Part shown: in pieces, positions 21,172 through 33,800 of the stretch
Layout: every line of letters starts with the position of its first letter
Numbering within the stretch: the stretch's first letter is position 1
Source: Trichinella spiralis
Lineage: Eukaryota > Nematoda > Enoplea > Trichinellida > Trichinellidae
Assembly: GCA_000181795.3 (NCBI GenBank)
Contig: CM012955.1
Coordinates: 9,559,074-9,623,073, forward strand
Direction of reading: 5' to 3'
DNA: 64,000 bases
Program-made: the position numbers and the translations under genes
Notes under the pieces: model-generated
The model's database searches: none
Told to the model about the DNA's origin: nothing
Seen by the model: only the letters and a program-made list of their open reading frames with translations

Positions 21172-24053
21172 TGGGAGAAATTTTGCAGATGAAATTGTTC
21201 TTTCTTCGAAAAAATACAAATTTACACCCTGAGAAGTGGAATAGTAATTGCAATTTCAAGCCACGCCTGTGTCGCTTGGAACTGCTTCCATAGCCAAGTA
21301 ACACGATTTCTTTTACTAAACCAGGCCAGGCCATGCCTAACCCAGAGCCGAATTATTAAAGCTTGCTAAATTAAAAATTCCTTCAACACACCAAATGGAC
21401 TGTTGCCAAATGTAATAATCATTGAATTCCCATTATCAATATTAATCTCATTCGGTCGTTGTCAAGTTTTATGCAAATTTATGCAAATTAATGATTGATT
21501 TTCATTTTTTCATTTGTTGAGTTTCAAGCGTAGAAATTATTATGCCTGACCCCGATCCGAATGCAATGCGAATTTGATCAGTTTACGTGAAGAGGGTTAT
21601 TCTTGGTCACGCGGACGTGATATGTATTCTTTTGCACATTGCTGCCAACTTGTCACATGGCAGCTGACAGCAAGTGCAAAAATAACAATTCCGCATGACA
21701 ACTGTGCAATGGGAACAAAATTTTATTTTTGAAATTTTAATTTATTATTATTATTATTATTCAGTAATGTTAATTTTTTTTAATCTAGCCACGAATGTTG
21801 ATTGTTGCACAACTGACTTTCATTCGTGTGGAGTGAAAAAAATTTCAGTTCAGATGGATGAATTTTTTATGAACAAACAGCACGGTTGTTTCTTTTCCTT
21901 GGAAAATATCACTTGCCCAAAACGAGCGAACTTATTAATTGAAACAGCAATACTGAGTACAAGTGTAAATTTCTACAGTATACAAGGATGTCATGTTTTG
22001 TCAACTGATCAGAATGAGAAAATGCGCGTCAAAATCTGATATTCACCACCACGTGATTCTTGATACATCGAGCATAACGGCGATCGTTAACTCTGTTCCG
22101 AAAACTCATCTCATATGCAAATTTTTAATGCAAACAAAAAGCGAAATTCTCGCAATATCATCAAGCGAAACGGTCAATTTTCACGTTTTACTTTCAGCAC
22201 ATTCATTTACAGATTACATGAAAATCAAAACAAATACTTATTTATTTAGACAGCATAATTATTTAGCTAATAATCAATTTAAACTTTCTGACAAGTAAAA
22301 TATTATATATTATATATTTTGGCAAGCTGACAGTTTTTAGTATTGATAAATCAATCCAAACTTATCTTTCACTATTTCACAATAAACTTTACGAAATAAT
22401 TTGAAAATATTTTTGCATAAACATTGTTTTTAGTAATGAAAACAATTTATTCAAATAAAAAATCAAGGGAAAAATAATAAAAGCTCTAATTATAGTATTT
22501 TCAAGAGCATTTTCGAGGATGATGTAAATTTAGCAAGTTGGCTGGTCTTCCAGTTAGCAAATCAAATACTCGTGCCATTGCGATTATTATCCAAAAGACG
22601 AGTTGCTCAAAACAAGCCGTATGCAAAAATGCTTTCAACTACGAAGCAGCTTGTTTATTTTGATTTGTTGAATTCGAATTTCAACGTTGAATCTTCCATG
22701 CTATTTTGGAGTACACAGCAAATATGAGAATGTATTTTAGAAAAAAATGCAACTGGAAATTTTTTGCAATACTGTAATTAATATAAAAATCTTTTGCATT
22801 TAAGCAAACTGTTCAACACAACTAAAACACTGAACTTTGCGTGTTCCATCCGATATTGTGAGTTTTTGTTTTTGATTTCTACTGTAAAGATTGTATATTT
22901 CAATTTTACTTTGCATTTATGTCCACATATTTGAAAGTATTATGTGCTATTGAAACGGTATTTATAAATATTGTGGATATGCATAATTTTTGAATGTTAT
23001 AAGATATTTCCAATTCATTTAACTAAACAATACAACAAATTTATTCACTAAGCTTCATAAGTTGATGTAGCGCATATTTAAGTGAAAAATAAACAACCTA
23101 GCCTAGAAACAAATATTCATAAAATTATTCCTATTGTGTTTCTAATCTAATCTAATCTTATCTTATGATATGTTTCATCAATGTGCTAAGCAAAAACAGT
23201 CGTTTGCTACTAGTCAAGCTTGATAACTAACTAGCTTTTTGTTGCTAATATGCAGTATCTATTCTTTAACAAGCAATATTAATACTATAAACAGTTTATA
23301 ATTTTCAGAAGAGAACACTTGATATTTTCAAGTTATTTACAAATAATTATTAATAGAAAATGATTTAAAAGTGAAGTGTTATTGAGTATAATGAGAAAAA
23401 AGCATCGAACGTTGTTGTATCATCAACAGAAGAGAATAGCAGTTATTTCTCATTTTACAAGTATTGTTGAAGATTGAAGTGCTTGTTGGTTGTGTGTCTT
23501 CATTGCTGAACTAAAAATTCATTGATCAAAAACAAAACTTTCATCAGTTATAATTCATTGCAATCAATTTACGCAATACAGTTGCCAAGCATGTTCGGGT
23601 TTGTTAGTTAACGGCAGCTTTGCTCATATGAGAACTGGAATCAGAACGTGCACCGGTTTATGAAAAATAATAATTATTATAATAATAATCAAATGAAGAA
23701 GAAGAAGAAGAATCAGCATGCTATGAAAGGCACACTATATGCGCACTTTACTACGAGATGGATGGCGAAAAATTTAGGCGTAGGTGCTCTTCAACGCTGC
23801 AAATACGCCAAAATGCTGTTATAAAAATTGTGCCAGATGTGACAGATTCCAGTGGTAGCCTGTTTTTGTAGGCCTGTTTGTAACTTTCATTTCGATACCT
23901 GATTAATTATTCAGCTACTTTTCACACCACACTGCGGGCATTTAGTGAAGCGTTCATCGGCACCGCCTATTCTTCTGCTTGGATCGCTCTTTCTTCACTT
24001 TTCGCATATGCACATTTTAGCATCGTCTTTTTTCAGCTATTCAGCTTGAATTA
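21172..24053. other. Spacer before the cotransporter pair
   Basis: This is an AT-rich spacer with one frameshifted coding-like island (listed separately) and a (GAA)n run near 23697-23712. It ends in a TTTTTTCAG acceptor 18 bases before the start of the plus-strand cotransporter gene. Confidence 0.4.
21780..22298 (+). pseudogene. Possible frameshifted small protein gene
   Basis: Two long plus-strand frames overlap: one is open from about 21700 to 22039 and the next from 21993 to 22298. Joined by a shift near 22010-22035 they would give roughly 175 residues after an acceptor-like TAATCTAG at 21789. The first half has Cys pairs (D-C-C-T-T-D-F-H-S-C-G); the second is Ser/Thr-rich. No domain is recognised and no splice joint repairs the frame. 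It may be a decayed gene, a sequencing error in a real one, or chance. Confidence 0.25.
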
Positions 24054-27000
24054 ATGGACAAAAAGGAAACAGACGAAGAAATCACAACGGTCAAGATGAG
24101 CACTATCGAAGAAAGCCCGTCGAAGAAAGCATCCGATGCTTCGATGCGTATAAGTCAAAAAGCACTTGCTTTGTATGAAGAAGACGGTCCAGCTAATATC
24201 AATTCCGTATCCATGTATTTAAAATCACTCAGCGGAGTTGCTACTGATGAAACTGGTCCAAAGGTCTTTACAATTCCTTCATTCACTAATTGTATCTTCT
24301 TTCCTGATTGAGCAAATTTAGAGAGCTAAATTGGGCACTATTTTTGGCGTTTATCTTCCAAGTATCCAACACATCCTCGGTGTGCAAATGTTCCTTCGTT
24401 TGATTTGGATGGTAGGCGTAGGTGGTCTTATCGAATCATTCTCTATGGTTTTTCTCTGCTGCTTATGCGTAAGTGTACACCAGCAAGCAATGCTTTATCC
24501 AATTAACTGCAATTTACTGCAGACTTTTTTGACCAGCATTTCAATATCTGCTATTGCTACGAATGGAAAAATTGAAAGTACGTTGCAATCAATCATTTTA
24601 CTTTAATTTTCATAAACATAATTAATATGCTCAAATTGACTTGTTTATAATAGGAATAAACACTGCAACACTTTTAGCTATACAACATTGATACATCTTA
24701 GAAAGAAAATCGTTTTATAATCCATAAAACTTAAATCATAAAAAAGGAAGCTTTAATTTTGAAAAATATATCCGCCCGTTTCATTTATAAAAGATACGTA
24801 TTTGTAACATTTGATGTAAATTATGCAAATGCGCGTAAAACATGCATGTTGCCTGAAGCTAATCTGATTTCACTTTCACTGTTCAAACATTTGATCATTT
24901 CCCCTCTGCCCTGCAAACGAAACAAACAAACTGCTAAGAAATATATAGTGCAAAATTATTTACTTGTGCATTTGTCGTGTACATAGCTTGGTATATTTTC
25001 TAAATAAATTCTTCAACATGATCTGTTAATTTAGATGAAATTTCTTTAGACTTTTTTCATCAATTATAAATTTATTCAAGTAAACTTAAAATATCATATA
25101 ATCAAATAAAACCTTCATCTGTCACTTGCAATCTGTTAAACTTGTTCTCCTTTTGTAGTTTAGTCATCGTGTATTATTTGTGAAGTGCTAATTTGCACGG
25201 GTTGATTGTTTTTGTTTATTTTGATTCAACTATAATGCATATCTAAAGCGGAGATTTTTAGCTTTTCAACGAACTTATTTATATTTTTTAGATTTAATCA
25301 TATAAATATTGATAAATAATTTTCAAACAAAATGAAACAAAAAATTCACGAAAAGAATTCGAGAATTAAATTTTCACCTAAATGTTGCCATTGATGTGAC
25401 AGGTTGAAACGTTTAGTTAAGCGCATCTCATTGCTCAAAGGAAAAACAGTAATTCTTATTAATGAAACGTGTTGCATCAACTGCAATGATAGTTGTATTG
25501 CAATTTTAGGGAAATGTCTCAAAATACATGGACAATTTGCAGATATCGTTGCAACTAATTATTTGAACTGTTATCAGTATTTTAGCTATACTGCAATTTG
25601 CATTACGGATAGATAATGAAGCCCAGAAACAAATATTCAGGAAATTATTTCTAGTTCTATCATTTGCATAATTCTATTTTTAGTACATGGTTGATGAAGA
25701 ATGAGTAAGAAATGAAATATTCAAAGTATTTTTCATAGAAGTGATTTGCTGCAAACGAAATTACTATTTCAATTGACATAGAGCATTGTGACAAGCCAAT
25801 ATTTGAGCAATCTGTCTTTTACATTTCATCCGATAAGATTGCTTGTCATTCAATGTCAAGTGAAGGATTAGGTTAAAAAAGTGGAATCTTTGTTCTGACA
25901 GAGTAGTCTTGTCAACCATGTACAGATGCGGTGGAATGATAGCATTTTAAAATTTCCTAAGCAATGACAAAATAATATGTCAGAAAATATTTTGTATTTG
26001 TGTCATTTCCGAATGTTTATTAAATATATTCTTAAACAGTAGGCAACAGTAATTAAAAAAGTTATAAGACACTTTATTGTTAATTTACATGCACTCATTT
26101 TCACTAATATTCTTTAACTTATTACTTAAGAGAATTTTTGCAATTAAAAAAGTTATTGATTTAATTTTATATAAATGATATAATACTATATTTATAACTA
26201 TTTGTAATCACACATAGGTGCAGTTTATGTATATTTTTACAATAAAATATAGAAACTGTACAAGTAAAAAATGACAAACTTTTATTATACAGGTGGTGGA
26301 ACGTACTTTATGTTATCCCGAAATTTGGGTCCAGAATTTGGTGGTGCCATTGGAATACTTTATTATTTGGCGAATACTGTTGAAACTGCAATGTTTCTTG
26401 TAGGAGGCGCTGAGATTCTATTAGTATGAAGGGAATTATTTCTTTTTTCAATTTTACTTCATGCTAAATGTTTAGATCTACATGGCACCTGATTTACCAA
26501 AATTTGGCAGCAATGATGTTACAGATCCACAGATGTTTAATAACTTTCGACTCTATGGCACAGCGTTTTTGATATTAATATTCATTATATGCTGCTTCGG
26601 CATAAAATTCGTTCAATTTTTTGCTCCATTCTCACTTGCCTGCGTCATACTCTCAGTCCTCGGAGTATACATCGGAGCTTTCGTTGGCCATGATGCAGAA
26701 TCTACAAAGTAAGATTTTAAGATGTTTATTATGATGTTAATCTTTACAATCATGAAATAACTATTAATTTAAAATACACTGCACAGTACTTAGTAAATAA
26801 ATAATTGCTCCATGCATCAGATGCTGTATGATAATCAGTGTAAATCTTATTTTTCATTTTTACAGACTGTGTCTACTTGGTGACAGTCTTCTCAATCCTT
26901 TGTACATAATGGATGAAAATCACACGCTTATTTGCAATCGAACACAGCAAATGAACGATTTATATTGTATAAATAGCACTGAAACGAGCGTGAAAAACTG

Positions 27001-30000
27001 CGACGAGTACTATGCAAATGAAGAAATTCACTCAGAAACAGGAATACATCAGTTTTCAGGATCACTGCTATGGAGTAAGTAAAAATTGTAAAATGCAATC
27101 TATTCTGATACCATTTGCTTAAACTAAAATGTTAACGTGAAAAGTATTTTAGACTGTAAACTACCACCTCATTAAAGTATGTAGCTTCGCTTTATTTTAG
27201 ATAACTTGTATTCTTATTACATGTACGAAGGTGAAAGTTACCCTGGACGTAAAGGAAATTCTCCTTTTGAAGTGACTCAAGACATTCGATCGAGTTTTTT
27301 TGTGCTCCTTGCTATATTTTTCCCTTCAACAACGGGAATTATGACTGGAGCTAATATGTCAGGTAAGTTGTTTCTTATTATTAAATATTTTAATGTTTAG
27401 CTACATTTTTTGCTCGTAATATTCAGGAGATCTTAGAGATCCTGACAAGTCTATTCCAATTGGTACAATAGCAGCCCAACTGACGACATCTTTTATTTAT
27501 TTGTCTTTTGTAATACTTTATGGAGGTACTATGACACGGTCGATGTTAACAGACAAGTAATAAGTTGACAATAAATATATTTTCATATAATGCAACGAGA
27601 TTTGCAAAATTGAAGGTATGGCGTTAGCTTGGAAGGTAAAATGGTGGCCGCAAAATTAGCTTGGCCAAATGACTGGATTGTTTTAGTTGGTTCTTTTACG
27701 TCATGCATTGGGGCAAGCTTGCAGTGTCTTTGCAGTAAGTCATATGTATTAATGACACGCTAATGCTTTAATTAGAAATGTTATGTGTACAAATAAAAAG
27801 CCTTTTCATTTCACTTATTAAAAGTCACTTTAAAAAGTAATAAAACATTCATTTTAAATTTTAGGCTCACCTCGTTTACTGCAAAGTATTGCAAAAGACA
27901 ATCTGTTGCCTTTCTTGAATCCATTTAGTGTGATGACTAAACATAACGAGCCCTTCAGAGCTCTGATTGTGACAGCTTTAATAGCTGAAGCTTCATTAAT
28001 GATAGGAGGTATTGATTATGTGGCACCAGTGGTTCAAGTATTTTTCTTAATATCATATTGCTTTGTCAATCTTGCTTGTGCTTTGCAAACTTTACTAAAT
28101 GTGCCAAACTGGCGTCCACGGTTTCGCTTTTATCACTGGAGTTTGTCTGTACTCGGAGCTTTACTGAGTTTGTTCATAATGTTTTCTACTGAATGGTATT
28201 ACAGTATTCTGGTACTGCTTTTCTTTGCTTTCTTGTACAAATACATAGAATATAAAGGGTAAAACTCAACACTCTTAAAACACATTAATTTCATTTCCTA
28301 AATTCTTTAGTGCCAAAAAAGAATGGGGAGATGGAATTAGAGGTCTGGCACTTTCAACTGCACAGTACAGTTTACTCCGCATTGAAGATTCTGAAACACA
28401 TCCTAAAAACTGGAGGTATGAAAATATGGTATTAACAAAGCAGAGTTGCACGCATAAATTAGCAGTTTCCACATATCTGCTAATGTTAATGCATTATTAA
28501 AATTCTGCTGCATTAAATTTGCATCATGTTGTTTCATTATAGACCGCAGTTTTTGATTTTGCTGAAAGTCGATCATGAGCACAGTGACACCAATTACAAA
28601 TTATTGCATTTTGCTAGTCAACTTAAAGCTGGAAGAGGCTTGACCATGGTTGCTACGGTGATAAAAGGCAGTTTGGCAAATGCTGAAGATCGTAAAAATG
28701 CAGAAAGAATTAAAAATGTATTAAAATATTTGGCAATCTGTTTGGAAATTCTTTCAAATTATAATTTTATAGCTTCTGAAAGAAGACATGAAAGCTGCTA
28801 AAGTGAAAGGATTTACTGAAGTTGTTTTGTCTGAATTTGTGAATGAAAATGTCAGCACATTGCTTCAATGTGTGGGCATGGCTAGTTTACGTCCAAATAC
28901 TGTTTTTGTTGCTTGGCCGGTTAGTTGGAGAACGAGTTATGAAGAACACAGCCATGAATTTTATAGCTTTTTAGGTAAGCATACACAACTATATAATTTA
29001 GATTAGCTTGCAAGTCCTGTTCATTAAAATCAAATATTATGAAATTTGCTTTATTAATCAATGTCAATATTTGTTTAAACTATGTGCGATTGTGCAATAT
29101 TTACTTTAGACGCTGTTTGTCGTTCTACGGCAGCTGATAAATGTTTTCTCATGGTAAAAGGGCTGTCAATGTTTCCTGATGTTGGTGATCAACTTAGCGG
29201 AAACATAGATATCTGGTGGATTATTCACACCGGAGGTCTGCTTGTACTTTTGCCATTCTTGCTTAAACAAGATCGAGTATGGCGAAACTGCAAATTGCGC
29301 GTGTTTACAGTTGCCCAGTCTAATGATAATTGTAAGTTTTTTTCACTACAATCTTAAAACGCATTTTAATATAAACAGCGATTAAAAGCAAAATTAAAAC
29401 GCTTTATAAGCACAGCAGCATGAAGTACTTTCTTCTGTTGCGTAATAAGTCTAAGATAACTTTTCACGTATCTCAAATTCACATATTTTAATGGAATTAT
29501 TCAGGAGCATGTTATCATTCTGGATTAGAAAAGTGGGTTAAACGCCTGCCGAAATGTTTCATGAACATAAAATAAACTTAGCAAGCCTTAATTTACAGGT
29601 GTTACAACGAACACTTTCAACTTATTCATCTGCTTTTTTCTTTGATATTATTTGCGGTGGATAATACTTTTACCATACCAAGTAATATGAAATGTGTAGT
29701 GTCAAATCTGGTAAAATAGGATCAGCTAAAAATTTCACTTGTACTAAAGGTTATTTTCAAAAGTAACATGGAAAGTTTAAAGAATGAATTGTACTAAAGA
29801 AACGTAGAATACATGCAAGTAAAAATTTTCAGCTGTAGAAATGAAAAGAGATTTGCAACGATGGATGTACAATCTGCGAATTGATGCTACAGTTGATGTG
29901 GTCGAGCTTGACGAAAGCAAAGTAAATGAACAAGCGTATGAAAGAACTCAACAGATGCGAGAACATCAGAACAGACCTGGCTTGAAAGATTTCTCATGCT

Positions 30001-30613
30001 GGAATATAGATACAAAAAATAATGATGTTGCAAATAATTTACCCAAAGTAAAGTGTGCTTTTGTAATTTTTAATCCACCTTGATAGAACAATTGATAAAA
30101 TTATTCATTTAGCCTGAAAAGTTAGAAAATGCTCCTCGTCCAATTAAGCAAAGCATATCAGAGCAGCATCTCAGTACAGATACGGAAGACGTGAAAGCGC
30201 ATCATCCATTAGCTTCTTTCATAAGAAAACTATCCGTCAAAGGCCAACGTGCTGAACATTTGCAGATGACTCAAGCGGCTGGAATGCCATTATCTCATAT
30301 TGGATATGACAATCCAAATTTCGAATTTTGCGATAAACTACCTGATGACACGAAAACGCAAACAGATTTCGAATGTTTGACATTTTCTAGTCGTCAAATG
30401 GTTAGAAAGATGAATACTGCACTTTTGCTGAACAACGTCATTCGCGAACGTTCATCAACAAGCAGATTGATCGTGCTCAGTCTTCCGAAACCCCCGCAGT
30501 CAAAGAGTGAATTCAAAAATTACATGGAATATATGGAAGCGTTGACTGATGGTTTGCCTCGAGTTCTACTAGTTAGGGGTTCTGGCAAGGAAGTGGTCAC
30601 TATATACTCATAA
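24054..30613 (+). CDS. K-Cl cotransporter, SLC12 KCC type (copy A)
   Basis: Sixteen exons join in phase to 1069 residues: 24054-24263, 24322-24468, 24523-24577, 26293-26423, 26476-26708, 26866-27074, 27201-27362, 27427-27556, 27616-27734, 27865-28258, 28311-28415, 28543-28717, 28773-28974, 29110-29331, 29833-30047 and 30113-30613. KCCs move K and Cl together out of cells. KCC signatures: G-V-Y-L-P in TM1, S-A-I-A-T-N-G in TM2, a long TM5-TM6 extracellular loop with four Cys and N-glycosylation sites, F-F-P-S-T-T-G-I-M in TM6, N-W-R-P-R-F-R after TM11, and a long cytosolic C-terminus ending V-T-I-Y-S. Oddities: H87 replaces the usual TM1 Asn, and F172 replaces the potassium-site Tyr of TM3. 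Regulatory threonines T870 (Y-E-R-T) and T1005 (K-M-N-T-A) are present. It is tail to tail with copy B. Confidence 0.95.
24578..26292 (+). other. Large intron 3 of cotransporter copy A
   Basis: This 1715 bp intron splits the TM2-TM3 coding region. The matching intron in copy B is only 85 bp, so this one grew, or the other shrank, after the duplication. I found no mobile element or coding frame that explains the difference. Confidence 0.85.
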
Positions 30614-30888
30614 ACGTCTACAACATTATTATTATTATTATTATTACTTTATGAATATTTAGTGAAACAATACTGATTGAAATGTATCAAGAGTGTAAAT
30701 TTAGAATTTCCCCATTCTGTTCTTATACAGTGTATCTGACGTTTCAAAGTGTCCATATTACTCTCCTCTGCATTATGAGATTTGAAAAATCACACTATAT
30801 CAAATTACAATTCTAAAATTTTCTTTCAAAATAAAATAATTAATATTAAGAATTGTATTGAAACAAAAGCAAGCGGACACACGGTCAT
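30614..30888. other. Tail-to-tail 3' spacer of the cotransporter pair
   Basis: Only 275 bp separate the stop codons of the convergent copies. AATAAA at 30830-30835 fits copy A. I see no minus-strand AATAAA for copy B in the spacer, so the 3' ends of the two transcripts may overlap. A short (TTA)n tract sits at 30628-30646. Confidence 0.6.
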
Positions 30889-33800
30889 TTACGTGCAAGC
30901 TGTGACAAGTTCTTCACCAGATCCACGCACTAACAAAACTCTGACGAATCCTTCTGTCAGCACTTGAAGATGTTCCATGTATTTCTGAATGCCATCTTTC
31001 GATTTTGGTGGCTTTGGTAAATTTATCACCAAAAGACGGCATGTGGATGATTTTTCACGCATCAGCTTATTCAACTGTACAGCCATTTTCAGTTTTCTTA
31101 CATTACTTTTCAATAACTTTGAGTCGTCTGCCGAGCTTGAAGAATTTTCTTCTTTACTATGCTGAACAAGAAGCGTTTTATCCACACTGCTGCTTGTTGT
31201 GTTTGATTTTTCATCTACGTCGTCATAAGCGAACCATTCTGGCTCAGCGTTTTCATCTTCAACATTTTCTTGATTTTCATCACTAACGTAACTATCATTT
31301 GCGAAGATGACTTTTCCATTCTTTTCAGGCATGGCAATTTCATTCACCTAAACCAGGATTCGTGATTTTCAGGTAGGAACACAAACGCGGACAGATTATT
31401 CTCAACAAACTGTGTTTGCTTATTAATTTTAGCAATTTAAGCACATTTAAATGCCGCATTACCTCAGTTTCCAAGTCAGCAGCTTGATTTACAAACTGAC
31501 TGTTATTCAAACTTTGTGCTGCTTTTTGGTTGTTCTCAATGACGCAACTAATTTCCACAACTTCTACTTCTGCATCAATACGTTGATGGTATAACCATTT
31601 TTTCAACTCCTCTTTTAATATTGCACCTACAAAAAATTATCTTCTGTGATATTGTTATCAAATATTTTTAATTTGCAAAGCATTTTAAGAAAGATCCATT
31701 TGCAAATACTCATAATTGTTTCTAATAAACCTTTATGACCAATATATAATGCAAGAACATACTATTATCATTGGAATGCGCTATTGCAAAAAGCCGAATC
31801 TTGCAGCTTCTCCAAACACGGTGCTGAGTCAGCAAGTATGAAATAAAAATGAGCAAACCACCATCGTGAATTATCCACCAAATATCAATAGTGCCGCTGA
31901 TTTGATCGCCAATTTCAGGAAACATCAAAAGTCCTTTAGGAATCAAAACGCACTTTTCTGCGGAACAAGCTTTACAAACCGCTTCTGAAACATAAACAAG
32001 TTGTCATAACTATACTGAAAATTCCCCTCATTCAGGGAGTAGCTTAAATGCATTTCTGAGTTTTAAATTTACAAAATATGAATTAATAAAAATCACTGTA
32101 ATAATGAAAGATATTAAGCAGTTGTATTACCAAAAAAATTGTAATATTCAATGTCATTTCTTCCATTAGAGTACCAATTCTCAGGCCAGCCAATAACGAC
32201 AGTATTTGGACGCAAACTGGCCATGCCAACGCATTGTAAAACAGTGTCAATATTTCTCGGTATATATGCTGATATAACTACTTCAGTAAATCCTTTTACT
32301 TTTGCTGCCTTCATCGCTTCTTTCAGAGACTGAAACATAAAATTACTTTCATATCAATTTTCCAACGTTACAGTTATGAGTAGCGTATTCTTGAATTGCA
32401 AAGCTGATGTTCTTCTTCTGCTGTATCCGTCATCAGCTTTTATTGAATGTTAAGTTTTAATAATTCAATACAACTCAAGTGCAATAATATTTACCGCTTT
32501 CAGTAATTCTGCTGCTTTTCTGTCCTTTTCATGCAAAAGATTGCCATTCATAACTGCTGCAACAATAGTCAAACCACGTCCCTTTTTCAACTGATTAGCA
32601 AAATGCATCAATTTGTTATTTTGTACATCTTGATATGCTTCAAGATTGACCAAGACCAACAGCTGTGGTCTGAATTACATGTGTGCATAAAAAGAACTGA
32701 AAAATAGATTAAATTTTAAAGCAATTGCAACATACCTCCAGTCCATTTGCTTTTGTTCAGAATCTTCGATTTGAAGCAGACTGTACTGAGCAGTAGACAA
32801 CGCTAAACCTCGTAAACCATCGCCCCATTCCTTCTTGGCCCTAATCAAAATTACAAAAATTAAGTTAAGCGTTGCTTAATGCATAAATGCTAATCACCCT
32901 TTGTATTCGATGTATTTGTAAACAATTCCACAGATGGTCAATGCGACGATAGCATAATGCCAGTATGTGGAGAACATGATAAACAGATTCAAAAGTGCAC
33001 CCAGAACGGCCAGACTCCAGTGATAAAAGCGGAAACGAGGCCTCCAGTTTGGTGCCTTGAGCAGTGTTTGCAAAGCACAAGCAATGTTTACAAAACAGTA
33101 AGAAAGCAAGAAGAAGAGATCCACCACTGGTGCAATGTAATCAATTCCGCCAATTAAAATAGCGGTCTCTGCAATAAGTACAGTGACGAGAAGAGCACGA
33201 AATGGCTCGTTGTTTTTAGCCACCTTGCTAAATGGATTTAAAAATGGGATGAGGTTATCCATTGCAATACTTTGAAGTAGACGTGGTGCAGCTTGCAAAA
33301 AACAGTACGTTAAACGAATTTTAAATGTACGCATATTTAGTAATACTTACTGCACAAACACTGAAGACTTGCTCCAATGCATGAAGTAAAGGAACCGATG
33401 AGCACAATCCATTCAGTAGGCCATGCAAGCATGGCTGCAGTCATTTTACCTCCCAAACTGACTCCGTACCTGAATATTTATTTCATCAAGTCGTGTTAAA
33501 ATTGTAGAAAGTTTCAATCACTTGTCACGAAGGACATATCCATTTATGGAGCCTCCGTAAATGACCACAAAACTTAGATATATAAAGGATGTTGTTAAAG
33601 TTGCTGCTATGGTTCCAATAGGTATAGATTTCTGCGGGTCTTTCAAATCACCTTAAATATTTGTTATTTTAAATGCATCTTTTTGTTACGTTTTATAATA
33701 CGTAAAATCACGTCAAAGTGTTTTAAGCAGAAATTCTTTTTTTAATGCTTGGTATGCAATTTCAAATCAATGCTTTGAAATTAAACTTCACATAAATTAT

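Noticed and set aside
21993-22039. Splicing as the cause of the frame change in the 21.8-22.3 kb island
   Set aside because: No donor-acceptor pair of workable size lies in the overlap, so a frameshift is the simpler reading.
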